Source: a virus
Length of the DNA: 38,343 nt
Reading direction: 5' to 3' (one strand)
Virus record (IMG/VR): IMGVR_UViG_3300009184_000091
Location: 1 to 38,343 of that record
Made by a program: the position numbers and the translations under genes. How positions within the stretch are numbered: the stretch's first letter is position 1; each line of letters opens with the position of its first letter. The notes beneath the pieces are model-generated. The model saw only the letters and a list, made by a program, of their open reading frames with translations, had not been told where the DNA came from and made no database searches. Positions 19,379 through 31,100 of the stretch are shown here, in pieces.

Positions 19379-19786
19379 ATGGAATTAACTGTAAGAGCAT
19401 TACAAGAATCAGATTGGGAAACTTTACAAGAATGGTGGAAATGGTGGAGATGGCCGGAAATGAATAGGGATTTATTACCTTTAAATGGATTAGGTGGATT
19501 AATGATTTGTAAAGGAGATACCTTAATAGCAGCCGGTTTTTTGTATTTAACAAATTCAAAAGGTGCACTATTAGATTGGATAATTTCCAATCCTGAATAT
19601 AAAGAAAAGGATAGAAAAACTAATTTGATGTTACTAATAGATAGTCTAGAAGAAGTAGCTAAAATTAATGGATATAATATAATTTTTAGTTTTACTAGAA
19701 ATAAAAGTTTAATAGATATACATAAGATATTAGGATATAAAATTGATCCTATACCTTCTTATGAAATTTCAAAAAAATTAAAATAA
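19379..19786 (+). CDS. GNAT-like acetyltransferase in the tail module
   Basis: A 135-residue protein with the strand-helix order of a small GNAT fold: LTVRALQESDWETLQEWW at the start, the strand pair GGLMICKGDTLIAAGFLYL, then LLDWIISNPEY, the helix LMLLIDSLEEVAKINGY with the next strand NIIFSFT, and the closing HKILGYKIDP. GNAT enzymes move an acetyl group from acetyl-CoA; no target can be read here. The usual acetyl-CoA loop (Q/R-x-x-G-x-G/A) is not obvious, so it may be inactive or structural. Two tryptophan-rich motifs near residue 20 (WWKWWRW) are unusual. It sits between tail and ejection genes, a place where such genes occur in marine podoviruses. Confidence 0.6.
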   Translation: MELTVRALQESDWETLQEWWKWWRWPEMNRDLLPLNGLGGLMICKGDTLIAAGFLYLTNSKGALLDWIISNPEYKEKDRKTNLMLLIDSLEEVAKINGYNIIFSFTRNKSLIDIHKILGYKIDPIPSYEISKKLK

Positions 19787-19787
19787 T

Positions 19788-20516
19788 ATGGCGGGATTTA
19801 CAGCAGTAGCAATTGGGGCCGGTGCCTCATTAATAGGAGGTGCAGTAGCATCACATCAAGCAAGTCAAGCAGCAAAAGGTGCGCGTAATGATGCAGCGCG
19901 AGCAAAAGCTGAAATGGATGCAATTAAAAGGGCAAGACAACCTATAACGAATCCTTATGCAACAACAACAAACCTTAGTGGTTTAGCAAAAGATTTATCA
20001 GGAATGATAACAAATCCTTATGCTAATTTAGGGGTGGCTACTCAAGCGGCAGAAATGCAAATGGAGCAAACAGATATTGCATTAGCAAACACATTAGATA
20101 CATTAAGAGCCACAGGGGCAAGTGCTGGCGGAGCAACCGCATTAGCGCAAGCTGCATTACAAAGTAAAAAAGGAGTTGCGGCAAGTATTGAGCAACAAGA
20201 AGCGTCAAATGAAAAACTGAAAGCTCAAGGTGAAATGGAACGCAATCAAATGAAGATGGCAGAGCAACAAAGATTACAATCAATTCAAATAAGCGAAGGA
20301 CAAAGAGTTCAAGGAGCTGAAGCTGCTGGTAAACAATTTATGTTTGCAGCACAGGAAGATAGAACTAATGCGGACCTAGGTAGAGAAGCAGGTGCTTTAA
20401 CACAAGCAATGCAAAACCAAGCATCGGCAAATGCAGCTCAGGCAGCAGCAATAGGAGGAGCTGCTCAAGGTGTTGTTTCTGCTGTCGGTAATTTAGGCAG
20501 AGTGGGTGGAACATAG
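19788..20516 (+). CDS. Internal virion protein, T7 gp14-like (ejection)
   Basis: A 242-residue, Ala/Gln-rich protein. The first 35 residues contain a Gly/Ala-rich hydrophobic segment (FTAVAIGAGASLIGGAVASH) that can insert into a membrane, followed by a long amphipathic helix region (QAAKGARNDAARAKAEMDA, later ASIEQQEASNEKLKAQGEME). This is the composition of T7 gp14-type ejectosome proteins, which leave the virion and form the outer part of the DNA channel. Its position as the first of three genes that end with a giant protein supports this. It begins one base after the previous stop. Confidence 0.6.
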   Translation: MAGFTAVAIGAGASLIGGAVASHQASQAAKGARNDAARAKAEMDAIKRARQPITNPYATTTNLSGLAKDLSGMITNPYANLGVATQAAEMQMEQTDIALANTLDTLRATGASAGGATALAQAALQSKKGVAASIEQQEASNEKLKAQGEMERNQMKMAEQQRLQSIQISEGQRVQGAEAAGKQFMFAAQEDRTNADLGREAGALTQAMQNQASANAAQAAAIGGAAQGVVSAVGNLGRVGGT

Positions 20517-20556
20517 GAAAAAACAACTGGGTAATAAAAAATTAAAAATATAATAC

Positions 20557-22125
20557 ATGAGTGCATACGATAATCCAACTATAATAAAAGACGATTCTGC
20601 CATGATCTATGCCCAGATGTTGGGTACCCTTGGTCAAACGTTTACGGAAAGCTTTAATGTTGCAAGAAAAGAACGAGAAGCAAAAGAAAAAGAAGCAAGA
20701 TTAGAAGCTGAAAAAAAAGCAAAAGAGGATAAAGAATTAGTAATTAGTAGACAAAAATTTTATTCTGAAAATACCGCTAAAAATAGCGAAGATGCTTCTA
20801 AAACTAGTGCTTCTCTTGAAAAAGCAGGAGTAAAGCCAAATATTGCAAAGGGGTTAGTGGATTTTCGTTTTAAAGCGCAAACTAAAATTGGCAATTATAA
20901 TGAAGAAGCGGCATATACAGAACTTCCAAAAGGGAAAGTGGAGGAAGCTGCTAAATTTAATGAAAACTTTAATAATTTATGGTCCTGGTCAACTCAAATG
21001 GTAGGAGGTGGCGCATCGCAGATGCAAGCTATTGCTAATGGCGATATTGGAAAAACTAATGCGCGTAATATAGAATATGTAGGGGACGATGATATTTCCC
21101 GTCTACAGAGAGCCGTTATTAGCACTAAAGGATCCTCCGGAATGGTTAGTGCGGACCTTATATATGATCTTGATAAGTTAGAAGAGACGGGTATGAGTAT
21201 TAGTATGAACACTAAAAATATAAGTAAAGAGGAACTAGAAAATTATATTCGTGGAGTAAATCCAAATATTATAAGCAATAAAGATGGATTACAAACTTTT
21301 ATTGATAAAAATAGTGACGCCATACAGGTTAACAAAGATGGCACATATAATATTATATATGATCAAAAAGTAGATGGTGAAAAAACAGGCGAATTTTATG
21401 TTATTATACCTGACGCTAAAAAAGAAAAAGATTTACAAACAGCAGGTATTTATGATAATAGAGATCAACTACAAGAATTATTCTTTAAAGGACCTCAATA
21501 CGTTCAAGCCCAAGGAAATGCTGGTATATCTACAAGCGACGCTACTATAAAAGTTCCAAAACGAGAAATTGATATGGCCGCCGTTGATAAATTGTTAACA
21601 AAACAAGCAAATGTAACAATTGAGGGTTTACTTGCGTCGGAATTAAGAGATATGAATAAATTAAGAGGGTTTGGCAGGATGATTGGGGCTTGGGGAGCTG
21701 GTACAGAAGAAGCTAAAAAGTTTGTTAAAATGGATACTGAAGAGCAAATAGACGAGTTATCAAAATATATAATAGATGGATATAGAGCGGATATTATGCG
21801 TGATAATAATATTAGATTTGATAAAAAAGAAAATAAATATTATCAACTAGATGAAACGGCATTGAAAGAGTTTAATAAACCATCTAAAACAAAAGGTGGT
21901 AGCGCAACAGGCACTCAAAAAAATCAAAATGAATGGAATAAAGTTATTAAAAATGCGATTGAAAAAGGAACCGGTACACCAGCTAAAGGAGGTCTTAGAC
22001 TAAGTAGAGCCGCAGGTTACTGGCAATTGGTAGATTCAAAAGGTGATCCATATTTGGATACTATAGATATACATGATCCTTGGATATTACAAAATTACAT
22101 AGGTGGTACATTAGAAAAACAGTAA
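20557..22125 (+). CDS. Internal virion protein, T7 gp15-like candidate
   Basis: A 522-residue protein between the gp14-like gene and the giant gene. Residues about 25-65 are a highly charged helix (RKEREAKEKEARLEAEKKAK), likely a coiled coil; the remainder is mixed and acidic with no membrane segment or catalytic motif that I can see. Position and size suggest the second ejection protein, but no sequence motif proves it. The neighbouring gaps are short (40 and 9 bases), without hairpins, so the three genes are one transcript. Confidence 0.5.
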   Translation: MSAYDNPTIIKDDSAMIYAQMLGTLGQTFTESFNVARKEREAKEKEARLEAEKKAKEDKELVISRQKFYSENTAKNSEDASKTSASLEKAGVKPNIAKGLVDFRFKAQTKIGNYNEEAAYTELPKGKVEEAAKFNENFNNLWSWSTQMVGGGASQMQAIANGDIGKTNARNIEYVGDDDISRLQRAVISTKGSSGMVSADLIYDLDKLEETGMSISMNTKNISKEELENYIRGVNPNIISNKDGLQTFIDKNSDAIQVNKDGTYNIIYDQKVDGEKTGEFYVIIPDAKKEKDLQTAGIYDNRDQLQELFFKGPQYVQAQGNAGISTSDATIKVPKREIDMAAVDKLLTKQANVTIEGLLASELRDMNKLRGFGRMIGAWGAGTEEAKKFVKMDTEEQIDELSKYIIDGYRADIMRDNNIRFDKKENKYYQLDETALKEFNKPSKTKGGSATGTQKNQNEWNKVIKNAIEKGTGTPAKGGLRLSRAAGYWQLVDSKGDPYLDTIDIHDPWILQNYIGGTLEKQ

Positions 22126-22134
22126 AACAAATAT

Positions 22135-25100
22135 ATGTTAGAATACGAATTAAACGGTAAAATATATACAGAAGAAGATTTAATTAAAGCGGCCGGTGGT
22201 AAAGATAAACTCCCGGCTTATATTAAAAGTAAAGGTTTTAAAGTTGCTTCTAAAAAAACTAAACAACCTGCTAAACTTGATGAAAGATTTGGCGAGGATA
22301 CTTATAAAAAAACGTTTGGGTTTGAAAATCCTGCAAAAGATCAATTTTCTGAAATTAATAAAACTAAAAAGAAACCTGCTACTAAAAAATGGAATGAAGT
22401 AATTACGTTTGAAGATTTAAAAGGAGAAGAAAGCACGGTAGCGGAAAATCTTAATAAAAAATTATCAAGATACGGATTAACTCCTGGAGAAGCTACTTTT
22501 GGGTTAAATAGAATTACCATTAGAGGAGATAAAAAACAACCCTTATATTCTGCTATAAATAGAGCAGGCGTTGAAACAGCGGTTGATTTACCGGAAGTTG
22601 CTGTTGGAATAGATTTATCTAAAGAGGAACTTGCGGCAAGTGCAAAGCAGTTAAATGAGTATATAAGGTTGCATGGAAATAAAGACTATATACAAAAGGT
22701 TAAAAATGAAAACCCTAATTTAGCAAGAGCTGCTGAGCAAAAAGTACAAGCTCCAAGTAGACCTCTGCCTGAAAAATTAAAATTATATACAGGCGAATTA
22801 AGTGAAGAGTTTAAGAATAAAGAAACCGCTAAAAAAAATGCATTAGGTATAAAAGGGGGATATGAGCCAAGAACTGATATTAACCTAACTAAAAACGATT
22901 TTGACTCTCCTGAAAAATACAATAGTTATAGAAGCTGGAAAAGCACAGGGCAAGTACCATTACCAAGCGAACAAAAACTAGAAAAGTTTATTGGAGAATA
23001 TAATAATAATTATAGAGCTAATAAAGCTTCTGAATTACTATCTGATACTCCACAAGAACAACGGACGATGCTACAAGCATTAGAAGCTGATCGTGAAGAT
23101 AAAAGTATACAAACGGCGGAAAATTTAAGAATTCAAAGTACCGAATTAGATAAAAAAAGTAAAGCATTTAGTGAAAAAACCGCTAAATTTGAAAAAACAC
23201 CTCCAACTCCACAAGAACTTGAGGAATATAAAAAAGAATACTTCGCATTACAAAATGAAAGTGCAGCATATAATAAAGAAATATTATCAGTTAAAAAAGA
23301 TTTTAATAACATAAAAGCTGTATCAGAAGCAGCTTCAAAAGATTATAATAGATTAAATCAAACAGGATCACTTTTAAAACAAACTGCATTGGGATTAGCA
23401 GGTGGTGCAGTAGATATTTTAGCTACTGGAGTTGCTGCAAAAGTAGCCCTTACTTCACCAGCTACATACAAAGGAACTAAAAGTTTACTTAAAGAAGCTT
23501 TATTAGATCCTATATATAGTGAACAAAAAGCTGCTAGTAAAGAATTAGAATCTTATCAACGTGATCTACAAATTAAGGATATAAAAAGCATGAAGGATCT
23601 TGGTAGATGGGGGGCAGGTGTGTTGACTCAAATGCCTTCATCTATGGCTATGGCTGTTACAGGGGAAGTTGCATTGCCTTTATTCTTCCTTAGCGGTTAT
23701 GGATCAAAACAATACGAAATTGCTAACTCTCAAGAAGCAGCACTTAGCAGGTTACAATATAATGCTGATCAAATTGATAAAGGATTAGTTGCAGCAGAAG
23801 ATATGGCGGGGGTGCAAAAACAGGTTGCATCGGATAAAAAAACATTGAATATATCAGAAGGCGCTAAATTAACATCCCAATTATTAGCTGGAACAGCAGA
23901 GGTATTATTAGAAAAATATGGTACTTTAGGTATTATAAAACAAACCGATAATATACTTAGATCTATACCTCCTCAAGAAATAAAACGTCAATTAAAAGTT
24001 ATTGGCAAAGAAATGGGTAAATCAGCCGGGGTTGAAGCATGGACAGAAGGCTTAACTCAATTTGCTAATAATGTTGGCGATATTTATTTATTAGGCCAAG
24101 ATAAAAACTTCTTTGATGGTGTTCCAGACGCAATGGCAGGAGGAGCTTTTATGGGGCCCGGATTTGCAGCAATGGGAGGAGCGGGCACAGTTAGTAATAA
24201 TATTACAAAAGCCGTTGTTAGCGAACTTACCTCAAAAGAGGAGTTTAAAGCAAGAAATAGGAAACTAGATGAAATAAAAAAACTAACTGGTTTAGAGGAT
24301 GTTACGGGATTAACAAAGGCACAACTTAATAAATTAACATTACAACACCCGGTTAAAAAAGCGGTAGAAGAACTTATTGATCAAATAGACGGAGAGGATC
24401 TTCGTATATTAGATAGATTAGGTAAAGATTTTTCTATGGAAGATGCTAAAAAAGTTGGAGATCTTAATCAAAAATTAAGAAAGATAACAAAAGATTGGAA
24501 TGAAGCTAGTAGAACTGGAGGATTAGAAGATTCACAGTTAAAATCATTAAAAGATTATTATCAAAAGCAATATAATGATGTTTTTAATGAGAGAGAGGCA
24601 ATGCTTACTGATAAACAGCTAAGCAGCCAAAATAAAAAAGATAGTGCTTTAAAAAGAATTGCTTTTGAAGCCACTGCAGGATATGGTCTATACAATTATA
24701 GATTGACTAGAAAAACTTATCTTGAAAAATTAGCGGGATTTGATAAATTATCATCAGATGAAAAACAGCAATATAATGATTTGGCATTATCGGAATTAAA
24801 TCAGGATAATATTGTAGATCAATTGTCTAATAAAGAGGTTGATAATAAAGCTAGAGAATTATATGCTGGAGAAGAAATTGGTAAACAATTGGATAGGGAT
24901 ATACAGGCTGCCAATGATTTTTCAACAGAGGCGGGGTTAAACGTAAAGGTTGAAATAATAAATAGTGAAAAAGATTTATTAGAGAAGTATGGTAGTATTA
25001 TTGAAGGAGCTGATTTAAAAGACATTATAGAAGGTAGAACAAATGCATTTAACATAGATGATAACACATTAGCGGTATATAAACCAAATGCCATTAAAAA

Positions 25101-28100
25101 TGGTCATACAAGTTCTGGATCGCACGAAGTATTGCATACAGTATTATCTAAAGCTTTTAATGGAAATCAAGAAGAGGCTAATAAAAATGGTATAAAATTG
25201 CTTGAATATTTAAAAACAGCTCAACCAGATCTTTATGCCGCTGTAGAGGAGCGTATGAAAGCCTACGATCCAACCTATAATGCTTATGGGGAAGAAGTGT
25301 TTAATGCTCTTTCAGATTCTTTTAGTGACGGAAAAATACCAAACGATAATGTATTTACACAAATATCCAAAGTTGTTAATAAAATAACTAAAGGAGCATT
25401 TGGAACATCATCAGTATTTGATATTAATAGTATTAATACGGACTCAGGTAAAGCTTTATTTGATACAATAAAAGCATATAATCAGAAAGCTGGGGCTAAA
25501 AAAACTAAAACCGGTCAAAATATAAGATTTATTTATTCTGACACAGAAGATAAAGTTGCTGAAGGAACCACTGCTACTGGATTTAAAGTGTCAAAAACAA
25601 AAGTTGCTGAGGTTCAAAAAAAGATAGATAATTTAGAAGATCAATTAGATAATGGAGAAATTGATTATGATGATTACGAGAGTAGACTTAAAATATTTGA
25701 AGCGGATTTAGCAAAAGCAAAACTAATTCCTGAAGAAACTCCAAAACCTGAGGCTAAAAAAGTTGAAGTTTCTGAAGAAGAAGCTGATAAAGAAATAATA
25801 AAAAATGAAAGATCCTCATTATCATCTGACAAAGTACAAAAAATATATGATGAAAAAGGATTAAATGGGGCGCAAGAAATTATAGATTTATTTAAACCTA
25901 TTACTAAGAAATTAGTAAATAGAAGAATGGATGCTCCAGGATTTGATAGAGAATTATTAACCGATGAAATTGAAACCGGAACTGGTGGAATTTTAGATTT
26001 AATAAGTAAATATAAACCGGAAAGCGGAATACCTTTAGCCGCATTTATTAATAAGTATTTACCAGTTAGAGCTATTGCTGCGTCAAGAAGGGTGTTAGAT
26101 AAAGATTTTAGCAAAGATGTAACAGAAGAAAAAGGGTTAATAGCCGAAGAAACTGCTTCTGAGACAAAAGAAAAACCAAAATATAAGAATGCATTAGAAT
26201 CAAATGTTTTTGATTCAGATGTCTTAAAAACACTATCTGACAAGATAATTACTGTAACTAGAACATTAAAGTCTAGAATTGATGCTCCTATAACTCTAAA
26301 CAGAACTGTTACACCTATAATTAGTGAGATTAGAGATGAGGTGGGTAGGCTATTAGACATTGATGTTAAAACCGCAATGGGAGGTAAAAAAGATGACCAA
26401 CTTAAAAAATGGTTGTTAAAAAACAAGCGTTATGTTTTAGAAAACATGACAACAACATGGTTAATGGGTAAAGACGGGGTTGGAGGAATGCCGCAAGCAA
26501 TACAAAAACAGATTGATGGTAAATGGGTTAGTTATCCAGATTGGGTTGGTAAAAAAATTGATAGAGAAAAAACTACAACAGATCAAGCGGGTAGAACATC
26601 AGGAGCAGAACTAGTTAGACGTTTACCTAATGTAAACAATAATGTTTCTAATGAAGTTTATTTAGCACAAGTATTAGAACCTAGTGGTAATCCGATTAGA
26701 GGTAGAAAGGAATCATTAGCAAAAGCAGTTGCTGAGGAATCTGCATTTGATATTATTAATAATGATCTTGAAAATGAAGGGCCTATATTTGAAGCTTTAT
26801 CAGCAAATCAACAAAGATTAGGATATGAATTAACTAATGCTTTTGCAGTTGAAATTGCTAAACAATCTGAAAGAGGCAATATTAAATTTTCTAAAACTGG
26901 TATAAGAGCAATAGATAATGTAGCTAATGAATTTAATGATTTTTATAAAAATTTAAATTATACGCAAAGAGCATCGGTATTTAATTATTTAAATAGTAAA
27001 GATTTGAAAACAATTGATATTGATACAAAAAATAAACTAGAAGATATATTAGATCGATGGAGAACCGTTTATAATGACAATTCTGCAAAATTATTATTTA
27101 AAATTAATAATAAAAAAGATAAAGAATTAAAAGACGAATACCCTGCAGTAGAAAATTTTGATAAATACTTTTCTAAAAAATTAGAAATTGCAGGAACATC
27201 AAAAACTATGGCGCTTGGTCTTACTCCTAAAGGATTAGATTTTGCTAAAAATAATCAAGATGAAATTAATGAAATAAATAATTTTATAATAGGCGATTTA
27301 GAAAAAGATTTATTAAATGATGAATTAAATGATTCAGAAAAAATAGATAAAGTAAATACTTTCTTAAGAACATATAGAGCTGTTCTTACTGGAGGAGATA
27401 AAGGCAAAAATTTCTATTTATCAAATACAAAATTATTTGATAGATTATTAAAAATTAATGGTTTTAAAGAATTAGGATATAGTTTAAAAAAAGTAGGTAA
27501 TATAAGTATAATTGTTGATAAATCTGGGAAAAACACAAATTATATTGAGGCGCAAACAACAAAAAGTAAGGACTTTGATAATATATTTTTAAAAGCACAG
27601 AATATAATTGGTAATAAAGAAGTAAGAGACTCTCAAAGTAAACAAGGTGTAGAAGATATAATGGAATTTGCTGAAAAAATTAAAAATTCTTCTATATCAC
27701 CAGAGGCTAAGGCTATGGCTGTTATACTTATGGGCTCTAGTACATATTCTCCATTAAGAACATTAGCAAAAGTTGATTCTGTTATATTAGATAAAAATTT
27801 AAAAAGTGCTGAGGAATATACATGGGAGCATGTTATACCGGCAGATGAAAGCGTTAGAGCCGTATTGTCTTATGTATTAGATTTGCCATTTGCAAATAAG
27901 CCTATTGTAACTAAAGAAAATTTAAAAACATTTTTAGAAGAAAGCAAAATATCATTATTGCCTACTTATATTAATGATATATTAAATACCGTGCTTAAAA
28001 GTAGAATGCCATTGAGTTGGAAACCCGGAGATGATATATATAATGCTAGATATTTTGATGAAAAAGTATTAAACGCATTAAAATCAAATGGTATTGATTT

Positions 28101-31100
28101 AAGGTCATCTGATTTAGCAATATTAACTGGAAAAGGCGGGGATATTACCGAAATTGATTTTGAAGCAAGAAAAAACGCATTAGATATTAGTAATGGACAA
28201 GAAGCGGTTATAAAATCTTTAAAAGCTTCTAAAACTACAAAAGGCATATCTGTTTTTGATTTTGATGACACTGTTGGATTAACAAAAGGTAGTGTGCTAT
28301 ACACAATACCCGATGGCTCTAAAGGCAAATTAAATGCAGAAGAGTTTGCTAAAAACGGATCTAATCTATTATCGGAAGGAGCGGTATTTGATTTCTCTGA
28401 ATTCAGCAAGGTTGTAGATGGCAAGCCGGGCCCTATGGTTGAAAAAATGAAGAAGATGATTGGTAAATTTGGACCAGACAATTTCTTTATTCTTACAGCT
28501 CGTCCTGCTAATGCAGCCGGCCCTATCCATGAATTCTTAACTTCAATAGGTATTAATATACCATTAGAAAATATAACAGGGTTAGGTAATAGTACAGCTC
28601 AAGCAAAAGCAGATTGGATGGTTGCAAAAGCAGCAGAAGGTTATAATGACTTTTACTTTGCAGATGATGCTCCGCAAAATGTTGAAGCTGTTAAGAAAGC
28701 ATTAGATACGCCGGGTATAAGTTCAAAAGTGCAACAAGCTAAAATTAAGTTTTCTTTAACGTCTAGACAAGACTTAAAATGGAAACAAGGAGATGAAGAT
28801 TTATCTGCAAAATTTCAAGTAAAAGGAAAAGATTATAGAATTTCTATGATTGAAACTGCTTATATGGAATACGATGATGATGTACAAAAAATATTATTTG
28901 ATTTAGTAAAAGAAAATAATCTTGACGAAGAAACTACTATAGCGGCTTATGATGGTGAAGCATATAACTTAGAGTTTTGGGATAAAAAACAAGGTAATGG
29001 AATTACCGGAACCGGCAATGCAGCTGAAGTGTTTGGCGTTGTTATTAATGGAGTTACTGAAAGGATTAAGAAAAAAAATATTGAAGCATTAGTATTTACC
29101 GCAAAAGAATTTAGTCGTATTAAATTATATGATGCAATGACCGTTGTTGTCGCGGATAAATTAGGGTGGAATGTTTATTCAAAAGAGGGTGTTTATATAT
29201 TAGCAAAAAAGCCTAAAACAATTGGATCAACAACCGGAGTAGGAAGTTTAAAACCTGTTCAAAATGTTTTAAAAGTTGTTGATGTTAAATCGCCTATTCA
29301 ACAGAATAAAATCAAGTTTAGTAAAACTATGTTTGCTGATTTTAATAGAATCATTGAGGAAAATAAAGGCGTAGAAAGTTATAAGGTATATTCAGATATT
29401 ACCGCAAGAAGAAGAGGGTTAAAGAAAAATAGATTTGATTTTTATGTTCCACCATCTGCAGCAGATTTTGAATTATTACTTTATAAGTTTATGGGCAAAG
29501 GATCAAAAGGAGAAGAGCAAAAGAAATTCTTTAATGATGCTTTAATAAAGCCTTATATAAATGGAGTGGATTTAATGGACGCTGTAAGACAATCTATAAA
29601 AAGAGAGTATAAAGCATTATTAAAGTCATTCCCTGAGATTAAAAAAGAACTTGAAAAATTAACACCAAATAAAAACTTTACGTATGATCAAGCCATGCGT
29701 GTTGCAATATGGAATCAATATGGAACAGAAATTCCAGGGTTATCTCAAAGAGATGTAACTTATTTAACTGATCTTGTTAATAATGACCCGGATCTTGCTG
29801 CGTTTAAAGATGGATTAATAGTGATGGGTAGACAAAAAGATGGTTGGTTACCACCTAGTACTTATTGGAATGCTGACACTATTGTTTCCGATCTATATAA
29901 TATAACAGAGGGATCTGGCAGAAAAAAATTCTTAGGTGAATTTATTGAAAACACAGAAAATATTTTTGGTAAATTTGAGAATGGAAGATTGGTTGGTCCT
30001 AATATGAATAAGGTTGAAGCTGTTTACGGTACAAATGTTAGAGAAGCATTGGAAGATTCTATATATAGAATGATAAACGGAAAGAATAGAAGTTATGGTC
30101 AAGACAAAGAAACAACAGCTTGGAGTAGCTGGGTAAATGGTTCAACAGGAACTATAATGTTCTTGAATACTCGTTCTGCTGCATTACAAATGTTAGGAGC
30201 AGTTAACTTTTTAAACTGGAGAGATAATAATCCTTTCAATGCTGGTAAAGCATTTTTAAATCAACCACAATATTGGAAAGACTTCGCTCGTATATGGAAT
30301 TCAGATAAGTTAAAAGAAAGACGTGGTGGGTTAAGAGAAGATGTTGCCTCTGCTGAAATTGCTAATGCGGCGGCAGGTAGCAAAAACAAAGTAGTGGCGG
30401 TGACATCGTATCTATTAAAGATTGGTTATACACCAACACAGTTAGCTGATAGTTTTGCTATTGCTTCTGGAGGTGCTCCTTTCTATAGAAATAGAATTGA
30501 CTCTTACTTAAAAGAAGGTTTAACAGAACAAGACGCAGAAAAAAAAGCATGGCAAGATTTTTCAAAAGTATCCGATGAAACGCAACAATCAGGCGATCCT
30601 AAAGATATATCAAAGCAACAGTCAAGTGGTGCTGGTAGACTTTTATTAGTATTCCAAAACTTTACAATGCAGCAATCTCGTATTGTTAAGAAAGCTGCAT
30701 TAGATCTTAAAAATGGTAGAGGAGATGCTAAAACCAATATAGCTAAAATAGCTTATTATTTAGCGGTACAGAATATAATGTTCTCAACGTTACAGCAAGG
30801 ATTATTTGCAGTTATGTTTGATGAAGATGATGAAGAAGATAAAAAGAAAAAAGAACAAAAGAAAACAAAGACTGACGCAGCAATTGACATTGCTAATGGA
30901 GTATTAGATAGTATACTTAGAGGCACTGGGTTTATTGGAGGAGCTGCAGCAACATTGAAGAATACTGTTATTAAATACTTTGAAGAACAAGCAAAGAAAC
31001 AAAAAGCTGAGTATGCTAAAGTAGTACTTGAATTAGCAAATATGTCTCCCCCTATTGGTTCTAAATTAAGAAAAACATATAGTGCATTACAGCAAACCAA

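Noticed and set aside
25674-26426. Long minus-strand open frame of 250 codons
   Set aside because: It lies wholly inside the giant plus-strand gene. Its translation is Ser/Leu/Ile-rich without motifs, as expected for the antisense of an AT-rich Lys/Glu/Asp-rich gene.
27811-27840. WEHVIP in the giant protein as an HNH nuclease motif
   Set aside because: Only a single His with no following Asn/His at the required spacing; probably a chance resemblance.
28225-28290. FDFDDT in the giant protein as the DxDGD metal site of a crAss-like or multisubunit-type RNA polymerase
   Set aside because: The third motif residue is Asp-Thr rather than Gly-Asp, and the later LTAR and DD motifs fit a HAD phosphatase. 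No other polymerase motif was seen.
27966-28481. Minus-strand open frame of 171 codons
   Set aside because: Antisense to the HAD region of the giant gene; low-complexity Ser/Pro/Phe-rich translation and no leader of its own.
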